In this document: one piece after another, positions 22,194-32,939 of the stretch
How positions within the stretch are numbered: the stretch's first letter is position 1
Layout of the letters: each line of letters begins with the position of its first letter
NCBI GenBank assembly: GCA_037576195.1
Contig: JAQZDE010000119.1
Span: 1 to 64,000, forward strand
Source: Phytoseiulus persimilis
Taxonomy: Eukaryota; Arthropoda; Arachnida; Mesostigmata; Phytoseiidae
Direction: 5' to 3'
DNA: 64,000 nucleotides
The notes under the pieces: model-generated
Told to the model about the DNA's origin: nothing
Databases searched by the model: none
What the model saw: only the letters and a program-made list of their open reading frames with translations
Position numbers and translations under genes: made by a program

Positions 22194-24478
22194 TATGATA
22201 GGGTTGAGGGGAGAGTTCGTCTATGATCTGGTTGTTCATTTAGATATGGAGTAAATCTTTCTAATATCCACGGACTCGTCCAATTATTAAGACATCGACC
22301 GCACCTCCGTGAAGCCGGTAATCCTATTCAACTGGCACGCGTGTCAACCGACGCATGGACTTTGAAACACTTTTCTATATTCTGGAGTCTAGACGGTAGC
22401 AACCGTGTTTCGCATCTTTCTCAACCTCCGAATCATTGCATAATGGATCATAGCGGCTTCGCTCCCTTCATCGACATCACTCTCCCGAGCCCAGTTCTTC
22501 GCGTCGCTGACTGGAAACGTGTCGCGGTGAACGCTTTCCATCTTTAGGAAGCCGATGTACTATAACGTATTTTCGGGGGTAGAGATCAGGCCACACGCGA
22601 GAATTTATCTCATAGCCGCTCTACAGAGTTCTGTCCCGTAATAGGCACAACATCGCGAAGCTTTGGCGGTCAACAGCCTTTCTTGCGCGGTCTAGTTTCC
22701 CTAGTTGGCCGTTCTGAAGCTGGCAGTGGAGATGGGAAATCTCATTCTTTCTCTCGTCGGAGGTCGGACCCGAGCCCACAAGGCCGCTGAGAGTGCTCTG
22801 GTGCCGCCCTGCAGGTCCGCTCTGTGAATTCGATAACTGACTCGAGGTGGCTTCATTGCGCAACCCTTGTGATCCAATTCCATAACTTCTGCGGAGGAAC
22901 GAGGGATCCGCGAGAGTGCGCCTCTCGGGATTTACGCCCGCTGCTCTTGTCGAGAGTTTTACATCGTGAATCTTGGTGCCTGACAGTTGGTCGGGAGTAC
23001 TCCTGCGTGGCAAGTATGAGCGGTTCAAGTAAACGAAGTCGTCGAAGGCACTGCCGATAGGCGAAGGTGAGTTGCCACCGTTACCTGTTCGATACTCAGA
23101 GTTCCGGGGAATGCAGAGCTTGTTGACGAAGCATCTGATAGAGTTGAGTGCGACCGGCGCTGAAGTTTCGATGTTAGGCGCACCTCGGGAATCTCTGTCT
23201 GTCGTCTTTCTGGTGCTAGCGAACGAAGTCGAAGTTTCGCCGAGCACCGAGAATGGCACTCCGATGAAACGTCGTCGGCGAGTTTCGAATATCGAGCTTC
23301 CAAATGGCAACAGAGCGGCTCGGAAAGACTCCCAGTCTCGAATCCCTCTTCCTCACGCGCTGTTGGAAGGACTGAGGTCGCGAGTGTCACTGATCACATC
23401 GTGAGGTATCAATCTCGTTTCAAAAACGGTCAGACGAGCCCTGAGCCGTTGCTCTATGACTCAGGTGTCACTGAAATGCCATTTTAGTTCTTTGATCTCT
23501 AGATTCCAAAAGAACTGTTCTCGGTTCAAGTTGGATCGAGAGATAAACCTCTCCACGCGAATTATGAGTCTAATGTGCTCACCGAGGTGCCCGCTGTTTT
23601 TTCTGCAGCACGGTTCGTATAATTATGGGCTGACGATAGTCTCCGTTACCAGAGATCGCACCCCCCCCCCCCCTCGACACGGCAATTCAGCATATCTGAG
23701 ATCTGGATCTGAGGCAGTGATCGCCTGGAGTCTAAGCCCGTCGTTGGCCGGGGCGCGAACTCCGCAGTCACGAAACTTCGAGACATCGGAAACTCTTTAT
23801 TCCCGTCGTGGGAGGCATGAATCGATCCTTTAGGCTCAGGCGGTGCTTCGGGGAGAAACGCTGCGACACACTTTCGTAGTCAATAAATGGATGTACATTA
23901 CGGCGGATATTTCTCCTGGCTCAGTACGAATCCGTCGAACGCCCTCCCCTCTAGCCGGTACACGAGCGCAATGAAAGTCTCAGCTTGGCTCATGGAGATA
24001 CCTCGATGAATGTTCTGATAATTGCGTAGAAATATGGCAGCTGCTGTTGTTACGGTGGGTCAAGCTGGGCGGAGGAGGCCGGGAAGTAAAAGTGAGCACT
24101 GACGGTTGCCGGCTGAAGCTTTCCAAAAGAGGAATAGCTCGCCGCTGCGCCGTTTAGGTGACTGACTAAAGAAGAGAAAGCCACGAAAGATGCCACGGAC
24201 GGCAGCGAGCCAGCCGGCTACCCGGAACAACTGCCAATCGAAAACTAGTCGAGGGCGCGGGCCGCTGGCTGCGGAGACCTTCTATGAGAGCGTTGCAGGG
24301 CTGCGCGCAGCACCTTACACGGAGAGTCTCACATTTGAGCAGGTTGCGTGCCTTGCGGAGATCTCGATGCGATTCGCCTTCTTTGGAACGCTATGAAACA
24401 TTCGACCCGTCGACCCTCTCAAAATGATGCCAGAGCCAGATCAGTGGAGGGCCGACGAGTTTCGTTCCGGGACAGGTT
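22194..24478. other. Mostly unassigned region
   Basis: Contains the weak minus-strand frame at 22621-23310 and a run of about 14 C at 23661-23674. A possible first exon starts with ATG at 24033 and meets GTGGGT within about 20 bases. No recognised gene. Confidence 0.4.
22621..23310 (-). CDS. Possible serine-rich protein of unknown function
   Basis: A 229-codon open frame, long for this composition, rich in Ser, Arg and Thr, with a more ordered end (NEISHLHCQLQNGQLGKLDR, then ARKAVDRQSF). A second minus-strand frame (23025-23390) and a plus-strand frame (23072-23404) overlap it, so the coding frame is not settled. No domain is recognised and no splice partner was proved. Confidence 0.32.
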   Translation of the reverse strand: MPFGSSIFETRRRRFIGVPFSVLGETSTSFASTRKTTDRDSRGAPNIETSAPVALNSIRCFVNKLCIPRNSEYRTGNGGNSPSPIGSAFDDFVYLNRSYLPRRSTPDQLSGTKIHDVKLSTRAAGVNPERRTLADPSFLRRSYGIGSQGLRNEATSSQLSNSQSGPAGRHQSTLSGLVGSGPTSDERKNEISHLHCQLQNGQLGKLDRARKAVDRQSFAMLCLLRDRTL

Positions 24479-26040
24479 GACTCGCATCGGATGACCCAGA
24501 CACATAAATTCAGGAATACGCTCACAGGCATTTTGTTCGTGTTCAAGGGGTGCCTATCAACGGCGGGTGTCATGCGCGGCGGCGGGAAGACTTCGTCCAT
24601 CCGAAGCAGATGTCTCAAGTTCCATAACTTCGTCCCGGCCGATGCGGCCAGTGAAAGCACCCGGCTCCAAGAACAGCATGGTACTAAAAAAATCACGGTC
24701 ACCTCGACTCCGTGGTTGCCGCCGCACAACGCCTCGTACGCTCCGGAGAGTCCTGTGCCCGTCGGCGGCATAGTGCCATCGCAGGCACCGCTGCCCCATC
24801 ATCTCCTGGCACTCCTCCGGCCCCCGCCCCCGATAACTCACTTGACACCTGAAGTTACAATAACACCGATACCAGCATCAACATCTCCGAGTCAACATTC
24901 CACATCGAGGAAGCGCAAGTCAGATGACGTACGACGTTTATTGAACATAAAGATTTCCCTGAAAGAACAACGGAAGGGGGACGAGCAACCACTAGATCTG
25001 TCCCTGAGGAGAGACGATGAGACGACAGATGAGCAGCTGGGAATATCTTGTCTCGAGGTGAGATGCGATCGAGTGTTTTTCGCGGGTTCGAGCGTTCGCT
25101 GAATAGTTCTCGTCATCAAATGAGGGATCCCACGGGGTGCAATAAGAAACACGATCCGCTAACTGTCAGAGGTATTTTTCCAGTCCACTTTCTCGTCAGC
25201 TCTAGCGAGGCCAGTTCCGATGTATCCTCATCTGGTGATGCCGCCCAACGAACCATCAAACCTGAGTTCAGTTCTGTACCATCCGTCAGCTCTCTCAGAG
25301 AAGTCCCGTATACCCGCTATGGCGACACAGTTTACCCACTATTCCGAGTTTGCTAACCGAACTGCGACCAGCGGCATCTTAGTCAAAACTAAACAGGTGA
25401 TCTTTCAATTCAATTTGGCAACGAGCGATCCAGTATCAAATCGAAATTTTCTGGTTCAAACTCCGGGACAGGAAAATTTCCGCAGGTTTCCGAAGGCGAT
25501 GCAACATTCTGCAAGTTTCGACAAGTCAAACCGCCAGCACGGCCGTGCGGTCGTCAGAGAAAACTACGTTTCATGCCATCGAAGTGGCCGCAGTGACAGC
25601 CATCATACTTTCTCGCGGTCGGCGCTGAACCATGCGGCTGTCCACGATATTTGGAGCCAATACTCAGGTACGCATCGTGCTCCTCATGCCGATTCGTTCG
25701 TGCTCAGTCTGAAATCAGTGTTCGCCGCCGATTCGGATGCCTTGCTATCCCAAGACGACTTCTGCTGATCGAGTTCTTGATCAATGCTGTATAATTTGTT
25801 TTGCCCATCATGGTGGATTCCTTCCTCCATTTCGAGTTTGAACCCGATCCGGGAGTCATTGAGCGGAGCCGAGATACTGATTCTTGACCGCCGTCTGTCT
25901 TCAGCAGCGGTAGCGATGAGTTCTGTCTAGTCAAAACCATCCTTGTAAAGCAGCTAATCGAGGCGCCGACTGACGTCAATGGTGTAGACGCTCACAAGAA
26001 AAGGTTGAGAAGCGTATGTGTATCTCATACAGAAATGTAA
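24479..26040 (+). CDS. Putative transcriptional regulator with CtBP-type motif (exons only partly resolved)
   Basis: Three stretches look coding. Exon A (about 24479-25057) ends GISCLE before a GT donor; it is Pro/Ser/Thr rich, with a basic patch SRKRKSDDVRRLLNIKISLK and then EQPLDLSLRRDDE. PLDLS is the classical CtBP corepressor docking motif. Exon B (25184-25396, in phase) is Ser/Pro rich (MYPHLVMPPNEPSNLSSVLY). A terminal exon at 25905-26040 ends with EFCLVKTILVKQLIEAPTD and further basic residues before TAA. It is followed by AATAAA at 26082-26087. The exons between 25397 and 25904 were not resolved, and the start is unknown; an ATG at 24033 next to a GT donor is one candidate. No DNA-binding domain is visible, so the nuclear role is inference from the motif and composition. 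Confidence 0.45.
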
Positions 26041-27954
26041 ATAGCGTCTCGAGAGCGATCTCGAGGGTCCTGTTACTGTTTAATAAAGTGTTGCATCAAG
26101 ACGACGGTTTGAAATCTGGATTCGCTCGATGAGGCCCACGACCGGGGCCAAAAAGAAACATTGGTTCAAAACGTCGAGTGAGGATTTTTGTCGAGACCGG
26201 CGAGGGAGAGGGGGCTGAGTTTCTCTCGCGGAGGAAGCGGATCCTCGAAAAGATCCCCTGTCGCAGCGCTTCGATGATTCACAGCGGACTCGAACGGGCT
26301 CCCTCTCGGAACAAAATGCGGCATGAGCCCTTGCGTTTCGCCTCTGGCCATGCGCACCGACAGAGAAGTCATCCGTGGACATGGAGCATGCGCTGCTCGA
26401 TTCATTCCTGTTGAAATTCGTTCTTCACATCATCCGTGATTCTTGTCACTCTTTCGGCCGACATCGACAGGAACCCCGACATCTCGACATGAATTTTGAA
26501 GACGCGAAATTACTGATCGAAGTCAACGCGGTACGCGAACCGTGTGTGTCAGGCCAAACACAGTAATCGAGGGCTTTCCGGGCGAAATGTCGAGCACCTT
26601 AGGACACTTTCAATGGCGGGGGACCGCTGCGGAATCCGGGGAACAGCGGTAGGGGAGGAATACGAAACTAGCTGCGGCAATGAACTGCTGGTACAGATAT
26701 CCATCTCGCAGGACACGAGCGATTGACACACAGAGTGTGTTCGGAGGCGAAAACGAAATCATTGTGTGTGCGCCGAGTCTTTCAAGACAGCAACCACTTC
26801 GGTCGAAAATACTTTTTCGTTGCACTCTGCGTGATGTTCGCAAGCAGCCTGAACGCGTAAGGGAGGATTCGTTATCCACGAAAAATGTCCTCGGTTCATT
26901 CTGGAGGAGTGCGAAAAGAAAGTTCGCCTGTCTGAAATTCCTCAGAACAAGAAGTGAGCAAAGCGAAGCACATCCTGCGTGGGAATCACTTCGTGTCGCG
27001 CATGATTTGGATCCGTCCGGCACAGAGTGGAGAAAGAAGAACAAACCCTCAATGCAATCACGTCTCTGGAGCAACGTCAATTATTCTCGAAAGCCATTAA
27101 CACCGACAGCGCCAGAAACTGCCACGACTTCATAGTTCCTACGAGAACCCGATGGCCCACTTCATCTATTGATGCATCTGCTTCGAACCATGCTCCTCGG
27201 GTCTGAATTTCATCATAGGCGTCTTCTATTCGCAGTGGCACCATACATGAGAAATGTGACTTGCAGAACATTCCCAGGTCCTTCCCGATATCGGACACAA
27301 CTGTTATCTCGGTCAGCAGGGCCAATCTTTCTAGTTGAATGCTATTATCCCTCTAAGCATTGAGTTTCCAGAGGTAGCCTAGCTGGTCGGTGGGATTTTG
27401 GGTCTCCGAGCTCGAGCCCCAGATATTCGGCCCTGAGGAACCTTCCAATCCACGCCAGTACTGGGTGTAAGTATCCCCAAGAGTTTCATCGCACCTTCTT
27501 TTGACTGATTGCGCTAAGCTTCTCGCCCCGTCGAGTGAACATATTCATGTCAGGGTATCTGTATATACACACGTTCCACACCCAGAAAGTGGTTTGCGAA
27601 AAGTCGCGTTTGCATCCCCAGAAGAGAGCCCATTCATTCACACTCACCGTCAGCGGAACTATGGGAACTGGGTTTCCATGCAATGCTGTGAGTCTACAAC
27701 CGGTGAATGCTTCAAAATTAGTGAAGTGAGCTCTGGCAGGAAAAAGTAGACCGCTCTGACTGTTGAGCGGCTGTCGCATAGAAAAGAAGACCGGAGAAAT
27801 TCTCAATATTCCGCTTTGAAACGGGTTCCGACTCTCCAGAGACTTCCCATTTGTTCTTCCCACTTCCCGCTCCGGCCTCCTCCGCGATACTTCATTTCTG
27901 GAAATCCTCGGGATCAGTTCATACATCCGTTTGAATCTCATTCTTCATTTGAAT
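26041..27954. other. Unassigned region
   Basis: After the poly(A) signal at 26082 only short open frames are seen. One of them (26376-26535, DMNFEDAKLLIEVNA) faintly resembles a histone-fold end but was not accepted. A tRNA-like segment is listed separately. Confidence 0.4.
27371..27430 (+). other. tRNA-like or SINE-head-like segment
   Basis: TAGCCTAGCTGG at 27375-27386 fits the RNA polymerase III A-box consensus exactly, and GCTCGAGCC at 27410-27418 is one base off the B-box core, 34 bases downstream start to start. A paired acceptor stem and an anticodon arm are not convincing, so this is not called a working tRNA. Confidence 0.3.
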
Positions 27955-28341
27955 GTCTCAGAAGACGAGAATGAACACAAACGAAAGCCTCAGCTTGTGT
28001 TGCCACATGGGCCGATTGTTGTCCACCGTTCCAGTTGGGCATGCCCTTTTCCGTCTTCTCCCCCGCCGTCCGGAACCGGGTCAAAAAGAAGTTCTTCGCG
28101 GGATGACAACTTATCCTGATTTCAGAATCCTTGTGAACGTTGCTCAACGTGCCCGACAGATCCCCCAAAACACAATCCTGTGTTTCATTCTTAGTTGGCT
28201 GCACTTCCCGCGGAAGCCACCCGCACAGAACCGGCTGCCCGCGCGACCCAGAAACGCAGGCAGAAGAAGCTGACCGAAGCCGGGGCCCGCGCATGTGCCT
28301 CCCAAGAAAGGCAAGCGCTCTGCGTCAAAAACTTCCCTTGA
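27955..28341 (+). CDS. Possible two-exon unknown gene fragment
   Basis: Two open segments have splice-like borders. The first begins after CTCAG at about 27961 and reads EDENEHKRKPQLVLPHGPIV, then a Ser/Pro/Arg-rich stretch to about 28115. The second starts after TTCTTAG at 28195 and reads 48 codons (ATQKRRQKKLTEAGARA near the middle) to TGA at 28339-28341. The basic, alanine-rich character suggests a nuclear protein. The link between the two parts is unproved. Confidence 0.25.
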
Positions 28342-30176
28342 GCCACTTTCATTTTCCGCTCAATGAGCGATCCCTGACGCATTCTTAGGGATGTCGCGAT
28401 TCTCTCTCGTTGACAAAACCAGTGTCATAGAACGTTCGTTCCAACGTTAGATGTTCTTGGAGGGAGGGTGTACCCGAAAAAGATTCGTTCGAATCTAAAC
28501 GCGGGGCGGTGATGTCTTCTGATGTGGATCGAGAACCGCGTCGACGATCCCGAGGCTAATCGAGTGACCCTTTTGGAGTTCTCGCCTCCGAAACTAAATA
28601 ATCGAGGATAAGCTAGCCAGCGGAAATCGCTCCGGAGGATATGTGCCGGAGGGATATTCCTTCCTCAGGACCGGCTCAAGAATCCTCTTGGGGTTTCGAT
28701 GCCTCCTGTCCCGCTCCGGCGGATGCTGCGCGAATAGCGGGGAACGCACTCCCGTTCCGATCTCGGCGACGACAGGGAACGCATCCATCAAACATCCTTG
28801 GAATTGGAAACGCCCAGTGCAAACCTCAAATGAGTGATTCCAGAGAAACGACTCGGTCGTTGAATGAAATAGAGCGCAATACGTCCATGAACACCCCAGC
28901 CATCGAGCAGGAGATTGTTCATCCAAGCGGCGTGAATCGGCAAGCCTTCTGGAAACTACTCATCCGTTTTGCAGCTTCCAAACCTCACACAATGATCATG
29001 GAGTTTCTTTGCGAACAATATAGCAGTCTACTGATCCCGATTCGGCTCCGGGGGAATTTCAGCAGCAAGCAGTGAATCCGCAGGAGTCCTGTTTCGCCTC
29101 CGTTCAGAGGAACATTGTGGAAGTCTCCCAATCGACCTCCACCTCTCCCTCTACAAGTCCCAGCTTGACGATTTAGCTCGTGACTGGAGAAGACAAATAG
29201 ATTGAGCCGCGAGCGAATCCCTTGGTTTCGCGCTGAAGACTTGGCCGATTTGTGATTTTTTCCTGCGATCGATATTTCTTCGACGGACAGTTCCGTAGTA
29301 AAAATCAGAATCGCTCGAAGCAGAATCACTGTAAAGCAGACTGCGCGCTCGTCGCTCAGTATACGTACGCCGAATTTCACGGCGTAGGGCCGCTTGCTGA
29401 AGCGTTGCTTTCTGGGTTAACGAAGTCTGCGCTTTATTACCATCGGCCCGGTGAGCTGCCGACAACTTGTCGAAACGTGTCCTCGCCGCTCATGAATCAG
29501 AACTCACGCTCAGAAAGTTGATAACTCCAAACTTCTTAGTTCCCTCCACTGTAGGCTGCCGAGATGCGGGACGATCGGCTGCGATACGAGCGGCCCAGAA
29601 TTGAGAAAAGAAAAGGCCTGGTGGATCGAAGTCAAGTGAAGCTTCCGGAGCCACCGAAATCATAAGCGTCGGATCATCCGCGCCAGCCGACCACGATCTC
29701 TGTAACCGAAGGACCGGGCTGTCAATGAAGGTTGAGCCTGAACAGAGATCATAACCCATGGTTAGCTCAGAGGAACTCACGTACACGACACAAAACCCAG
29801 GAAATACCCATGGTTTGAAGCCCCCGTCTGCGAGCCGACCCGGAGCCAGACAATCGGTGCGATCCAGAAACATGGTGATCCACGTAGCTTCCTGCCATCC
29901 ATTCTCTATCTATCTTTCTTTCGATCCGTTGTTCTTTCTTCCTTTTCGTGCTGCCCCAGTGACTGACTGACTGACTGGCGGGTCGCTTGGCTATTCGGTC
30001 GGCATCCACTCCGGACTTCACTTTCACTTCCGGAAGCATCGTGAAGATACGCTCGGCATCTTCGGCATGACCTCGTTTCGGTCCCTCTTCGCGGGGAGAG
30101 GGTCTCGATCAGTCCGCCGTTCTTAAGCTACCCTTTTGACGAAGCCGAGTCAGAAGCAGGAGACGAAGACACCATG
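28342..30176. other. Unassigned region
   Basis: Overlapping short frames on both strands, no family match. A short GACT tandem run (about four units) lies at 29961-29976, next to a pyrimidine-rich CTAT/CTTT stretch at 29908-29940. Confidence 0.4.
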
Positions 30177-31513
30177 GTAAGTGGTGTTCGTTCTCGCGGA
30201 CAGATGTGTTTCTCGTTCGACGATACTTCTGATGGTTTCGTTGGTGAAAGGAGTCCCTCGGAGTTGTTCTCTCCGTGATCGACGATTTCGGTGTGAATGA
30301 GTGAATGGTTCTCGGGCCGATGCGCGGATACATCTCGGAGCGTGCGGGTTTTCCGAATGTCTTCGAGACGCACGAGTGCGACGGAATTTCTGCGAGGACT
30401 TTCGCTCGGAGGAACGAATATCGGGTCTCCGATCGACGGAACCATGAGAGGCGTGGAGTTCTTCGGGCTGATATTTCGAGGCGCTCATGATCCTCTCAGG
30501 CCATTCGTTTGTTCAGTTCTAGTCGGACGTCGGAGCGGAAGGAAGGAACGGTGCGGACGTCAAAAACCTTTGCATCTGACGTCTCCGACAGAGCTTGGCA
30601 TTTCTAATGGCCGAGATCCGGTTGTCAATCGCTCCTCGAATCGATCAAAGAGTAAACAAGTCAGAGAACTGAGTGGGATTGCCGACAGAAAATCTCAGAA
30701 GAGAGAACAGCGCGGTGGCGTCAACATCGCCGCTGGCGAGCCAAGAAGGAAAATGCTGTTTTCCTGTTTTGTTATTTCCTTGTGACTGCACGAGCGCTCG
30801 GCTCTCACTTTCCCATTTTGCCAGTCGCGTTCTTGTGGTATCTGATACTCATCTCTTGTTCCAGGTGAGCTGACCGAGCTCGATGAACTCCCCGTGAATG
30901 GGGTTCATTTCAGATGGAGGCCTCGAACGTGTACTCGTGCCACTCGATCGACCGCATCGGTGAGTTGAGTGGAAATCGTTTTTCTCGAAGCAGGAAAGAA
31001 ACGCTCGCTGGAACAAACCAAGCGGAGTCAGACCGGATTCAAGACCAGACAATTAAGGGGAGGACTGTACGCGTCGAGCTTCTCTTGCGAGAACAAAAGT
31101 TCGTTTCTCTGGCGGTTCTCTCCGATCGAGTGATTGAGATAATTGGGGATGATGGCACTCAGAATAATTGAGCAGCCATTGCCAGCTAAAGCCGCGATGC
31201 TGCCCGCGCAGGATTAGTTACGCTTCCCTCTTCGAGAAGTTTCCTTCCCTCGGGTCTGGAAGGAATGGAAGGTTTCTTCGCGAACGGTGGACGCTCTTTG
31301 CCTAACCTGGAGATCTCATCGTCATGTTCATTATCCGTACTTTTTCTCTCCGATTCCAGGGTCTACTACACTCACTTCATCTTACTGTACGCTGTGACGT
31401 TACTGGCCCTCGTACAGTTCAGCGTTGTGAGGTACCGCCGACTCGAGCGTATGCGGAGGACACCGATGACATCACGCCGAGCTCAGTGGTCATCCCGGAT
31501 GACTCTCGCTTGA
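30174..31513 (+). CDS. Possible small single-pass membrane protein
   Basis: An ATG immediately followed by a strong donor (ATG/GTAAGT, about 30174-30181) suggests a first exon that holds only the start codon. A likely second exon after TTTCAG begins at about 30914 and reads MEASNVYSCHSIDRI before GTGAGT. A later open stretch to TGA at 31511-31513 reads VYYTHFILLYAVTLLALVQF, a convincing membrane helix, then a basic tail (VRYRRLERMRR). The middle exons could not be joined in phase, so the model is incomplete and the parts may not belong together. I do not recognise the protein. Confidence 0.3.
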
Positions 31514-31548
31514 CGATCAGCGCATGAAAGTCGAATCGAGGAACGCGG

Positions 31549-31758
31549 ATGAGGATGCCTTCTTCCTTTCTCCCTCCAGTCTCTAACCTCACTTCTCCTG
31601 AACCTCAATCGCTATCGCTGTCCCCGCCATCTGCCGCGGAATGCTACTTCACCTCGACTCCCTTCCATTGTTTCAATCGACTGCCCCATCGTAAACTAGA
31701 TCTACCAAAGCTATCTAGGAAAGGAATTCGGACTCCGGCTCCGAGAAAGCCAGCCTAA
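31549..31758 (+). CDS. Possible Pro/Ser-rich exon, unknown
   Basis: A 69-codon open frame with low-complexity protein character (PEPQSLSLSPPSAAE) and a basic end (KLSRKGIRTPAPRKPA). It follows the membrane-helix frame closely and may be a downstream exon of the same gene. No family match. Confidence 0.25.
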   Translation: MRMPSSFLPPVSNLTSPEPQSLSLSPPSAAECYFTSTPFHCFNRLPHRKLDLPKLSRKGIRTPAPRKPA

Positions 31759-32055
31759 AATTTACGATTGCCAAATCCGTCGCCAATTGTCGAATGAGGG
31801 TACGAGCCAGCTCCTCTCTACAACTATTCATGACTTCACTCTGCGTTTCTTACTTTTGAAGATGACACAAGAGTACTGATATGACTTCTGAACACTCCGT
31901 TATCTTGACACCGGATCCAAACCAGATGCAGGCGTCTGATTGAGCCGATCAACGAGCGCCAGACTCATCTATCATCATTTCGAAACCGTCATTGATCAGA
32001 ACTACATCTTCTCTCTTGCCTCAATCATCTATTATTTCCGCATATTCATCAACTC

Positions 32056-32469
32056 ATGAGTGCGATCCTTGACTCTCATCGACTTTCTCCTAGTCTTATC
32101 ACAATCTTCGCGAGATCGCAGTCTCTGCATTTACCGCTGCATCCTTTTCTCACTCTTCCTCATCCTCGAATCCCACTCAATCTGATTCTCACTTCTCTCT
32201 CGCTGACGTTCCTCTTCCTGGCGGAAACCTTTTCCGAACGAACTTCTCTCCCTGCGATTCTCTACTTCCCTGAAACTTCATCCTGTCTTCCCAGAGCGCT
32301 TTCCGAACACACATCACTGCCGACCGTCATCGCCCTCCCCTCCTCTCTCAAACCCTATTCAGCTTCCTTCATCAAGCCGCATCTATCACCAGATGAGTCT
32401 GAGACGCTCCCTGTTGAGACTATTGTTACCGAAAAAATCCCGAAAAATCCCGTTCAAAAAGCGCCGTAG
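32056..32469 (+). CDS. Possible unknown exon, hydrophobic then Ser/Pro-rich
   Basis: A 137-codon open frame with a leucine-rich middle (LNLILTSLSLTFLFLAETF) and a repeated phrase SERTSLPA/SEHTSLPT. AATAAA lies at about 32586-32591. The pyrimidine-rich DNA favours long open frames by chance, so confidence is low. Confidence 0.25.
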   Translation: MSAILDSHRLSPSLITIFARSQSLHLPLHPFLTLPHPRIPLNLILTSLSLTFLFLAETFSERTSLPAILYFPETSSCLPRALSEHTSLPTVIALPSSLKPYSASFIKPHLSPDESETLPVETIVTEKIPKNPVQKAP

Positions 32470-32939
32470 CAAGCGAGGGTTTGCTTCCGCTAGAGTTATA
32501 CAATAATATTTATACACGACCGGGCTGGTTCCCGATATTTTTACTTGGAGGTTGTAAACTTGTACGATAGGCAAATCGATCAGAGTAATAAATATTTGAA
32601 TTTTCCCTCGATGGAGAACAACGCCATACCTCGCGTCTTGTCTCGGTTTAGCTTCACAGTTCGAGCTGATGATGTTCTCCCTCTTCGCTCTTGATTCATA
32701 CCTCCTCTCTTGCAGGAAAAAAGTAATAACAAGACCTGTTTCGCTTGTCGCATTGGATCGACTGAGCTCACTAATGGATTGAAGAAAAGCATGTGGTACA
32801 ATTGTGCACTACGACGACTTGTCGTTTAATTGCAGAAATATGAACAGCTTTACAAACTCAAGAGCTAGAGCCTCCGCTCATTACTCCGCATCGATAAGAA
32901 CCTCAAAAAGTCGGGACCGCAATCCGAATGCGGCCCGGC

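Noticed and set aside
23661-23674. Run of about 14 C, considered as a frameshift site or assembly error.
   Set aside because: It lies in unassigned DNA with no reading frame to break, so it carries little information.
26376-26566. Frame resembling a histone-fold end (DMNFEDAKLLIEVNA), considered as TAF9 or CENP-S-like.
   Set aside because: The conserved second part of TAF9 is absent downstream, no consistent exons were found, and the resemblance covers only about 15 residues.
27486-27941. 151-codon open frame on the minus strand.
   Set aside because: No motif or splice support; another plus-strand frame overlaps it and the sequence reads like random translation.
29961-29976. GACT tandem repeat as a CRISPR or satellite signal.
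   Set aside because: Only about four units; an ordinary microsatellite in a eukaryotic genome.
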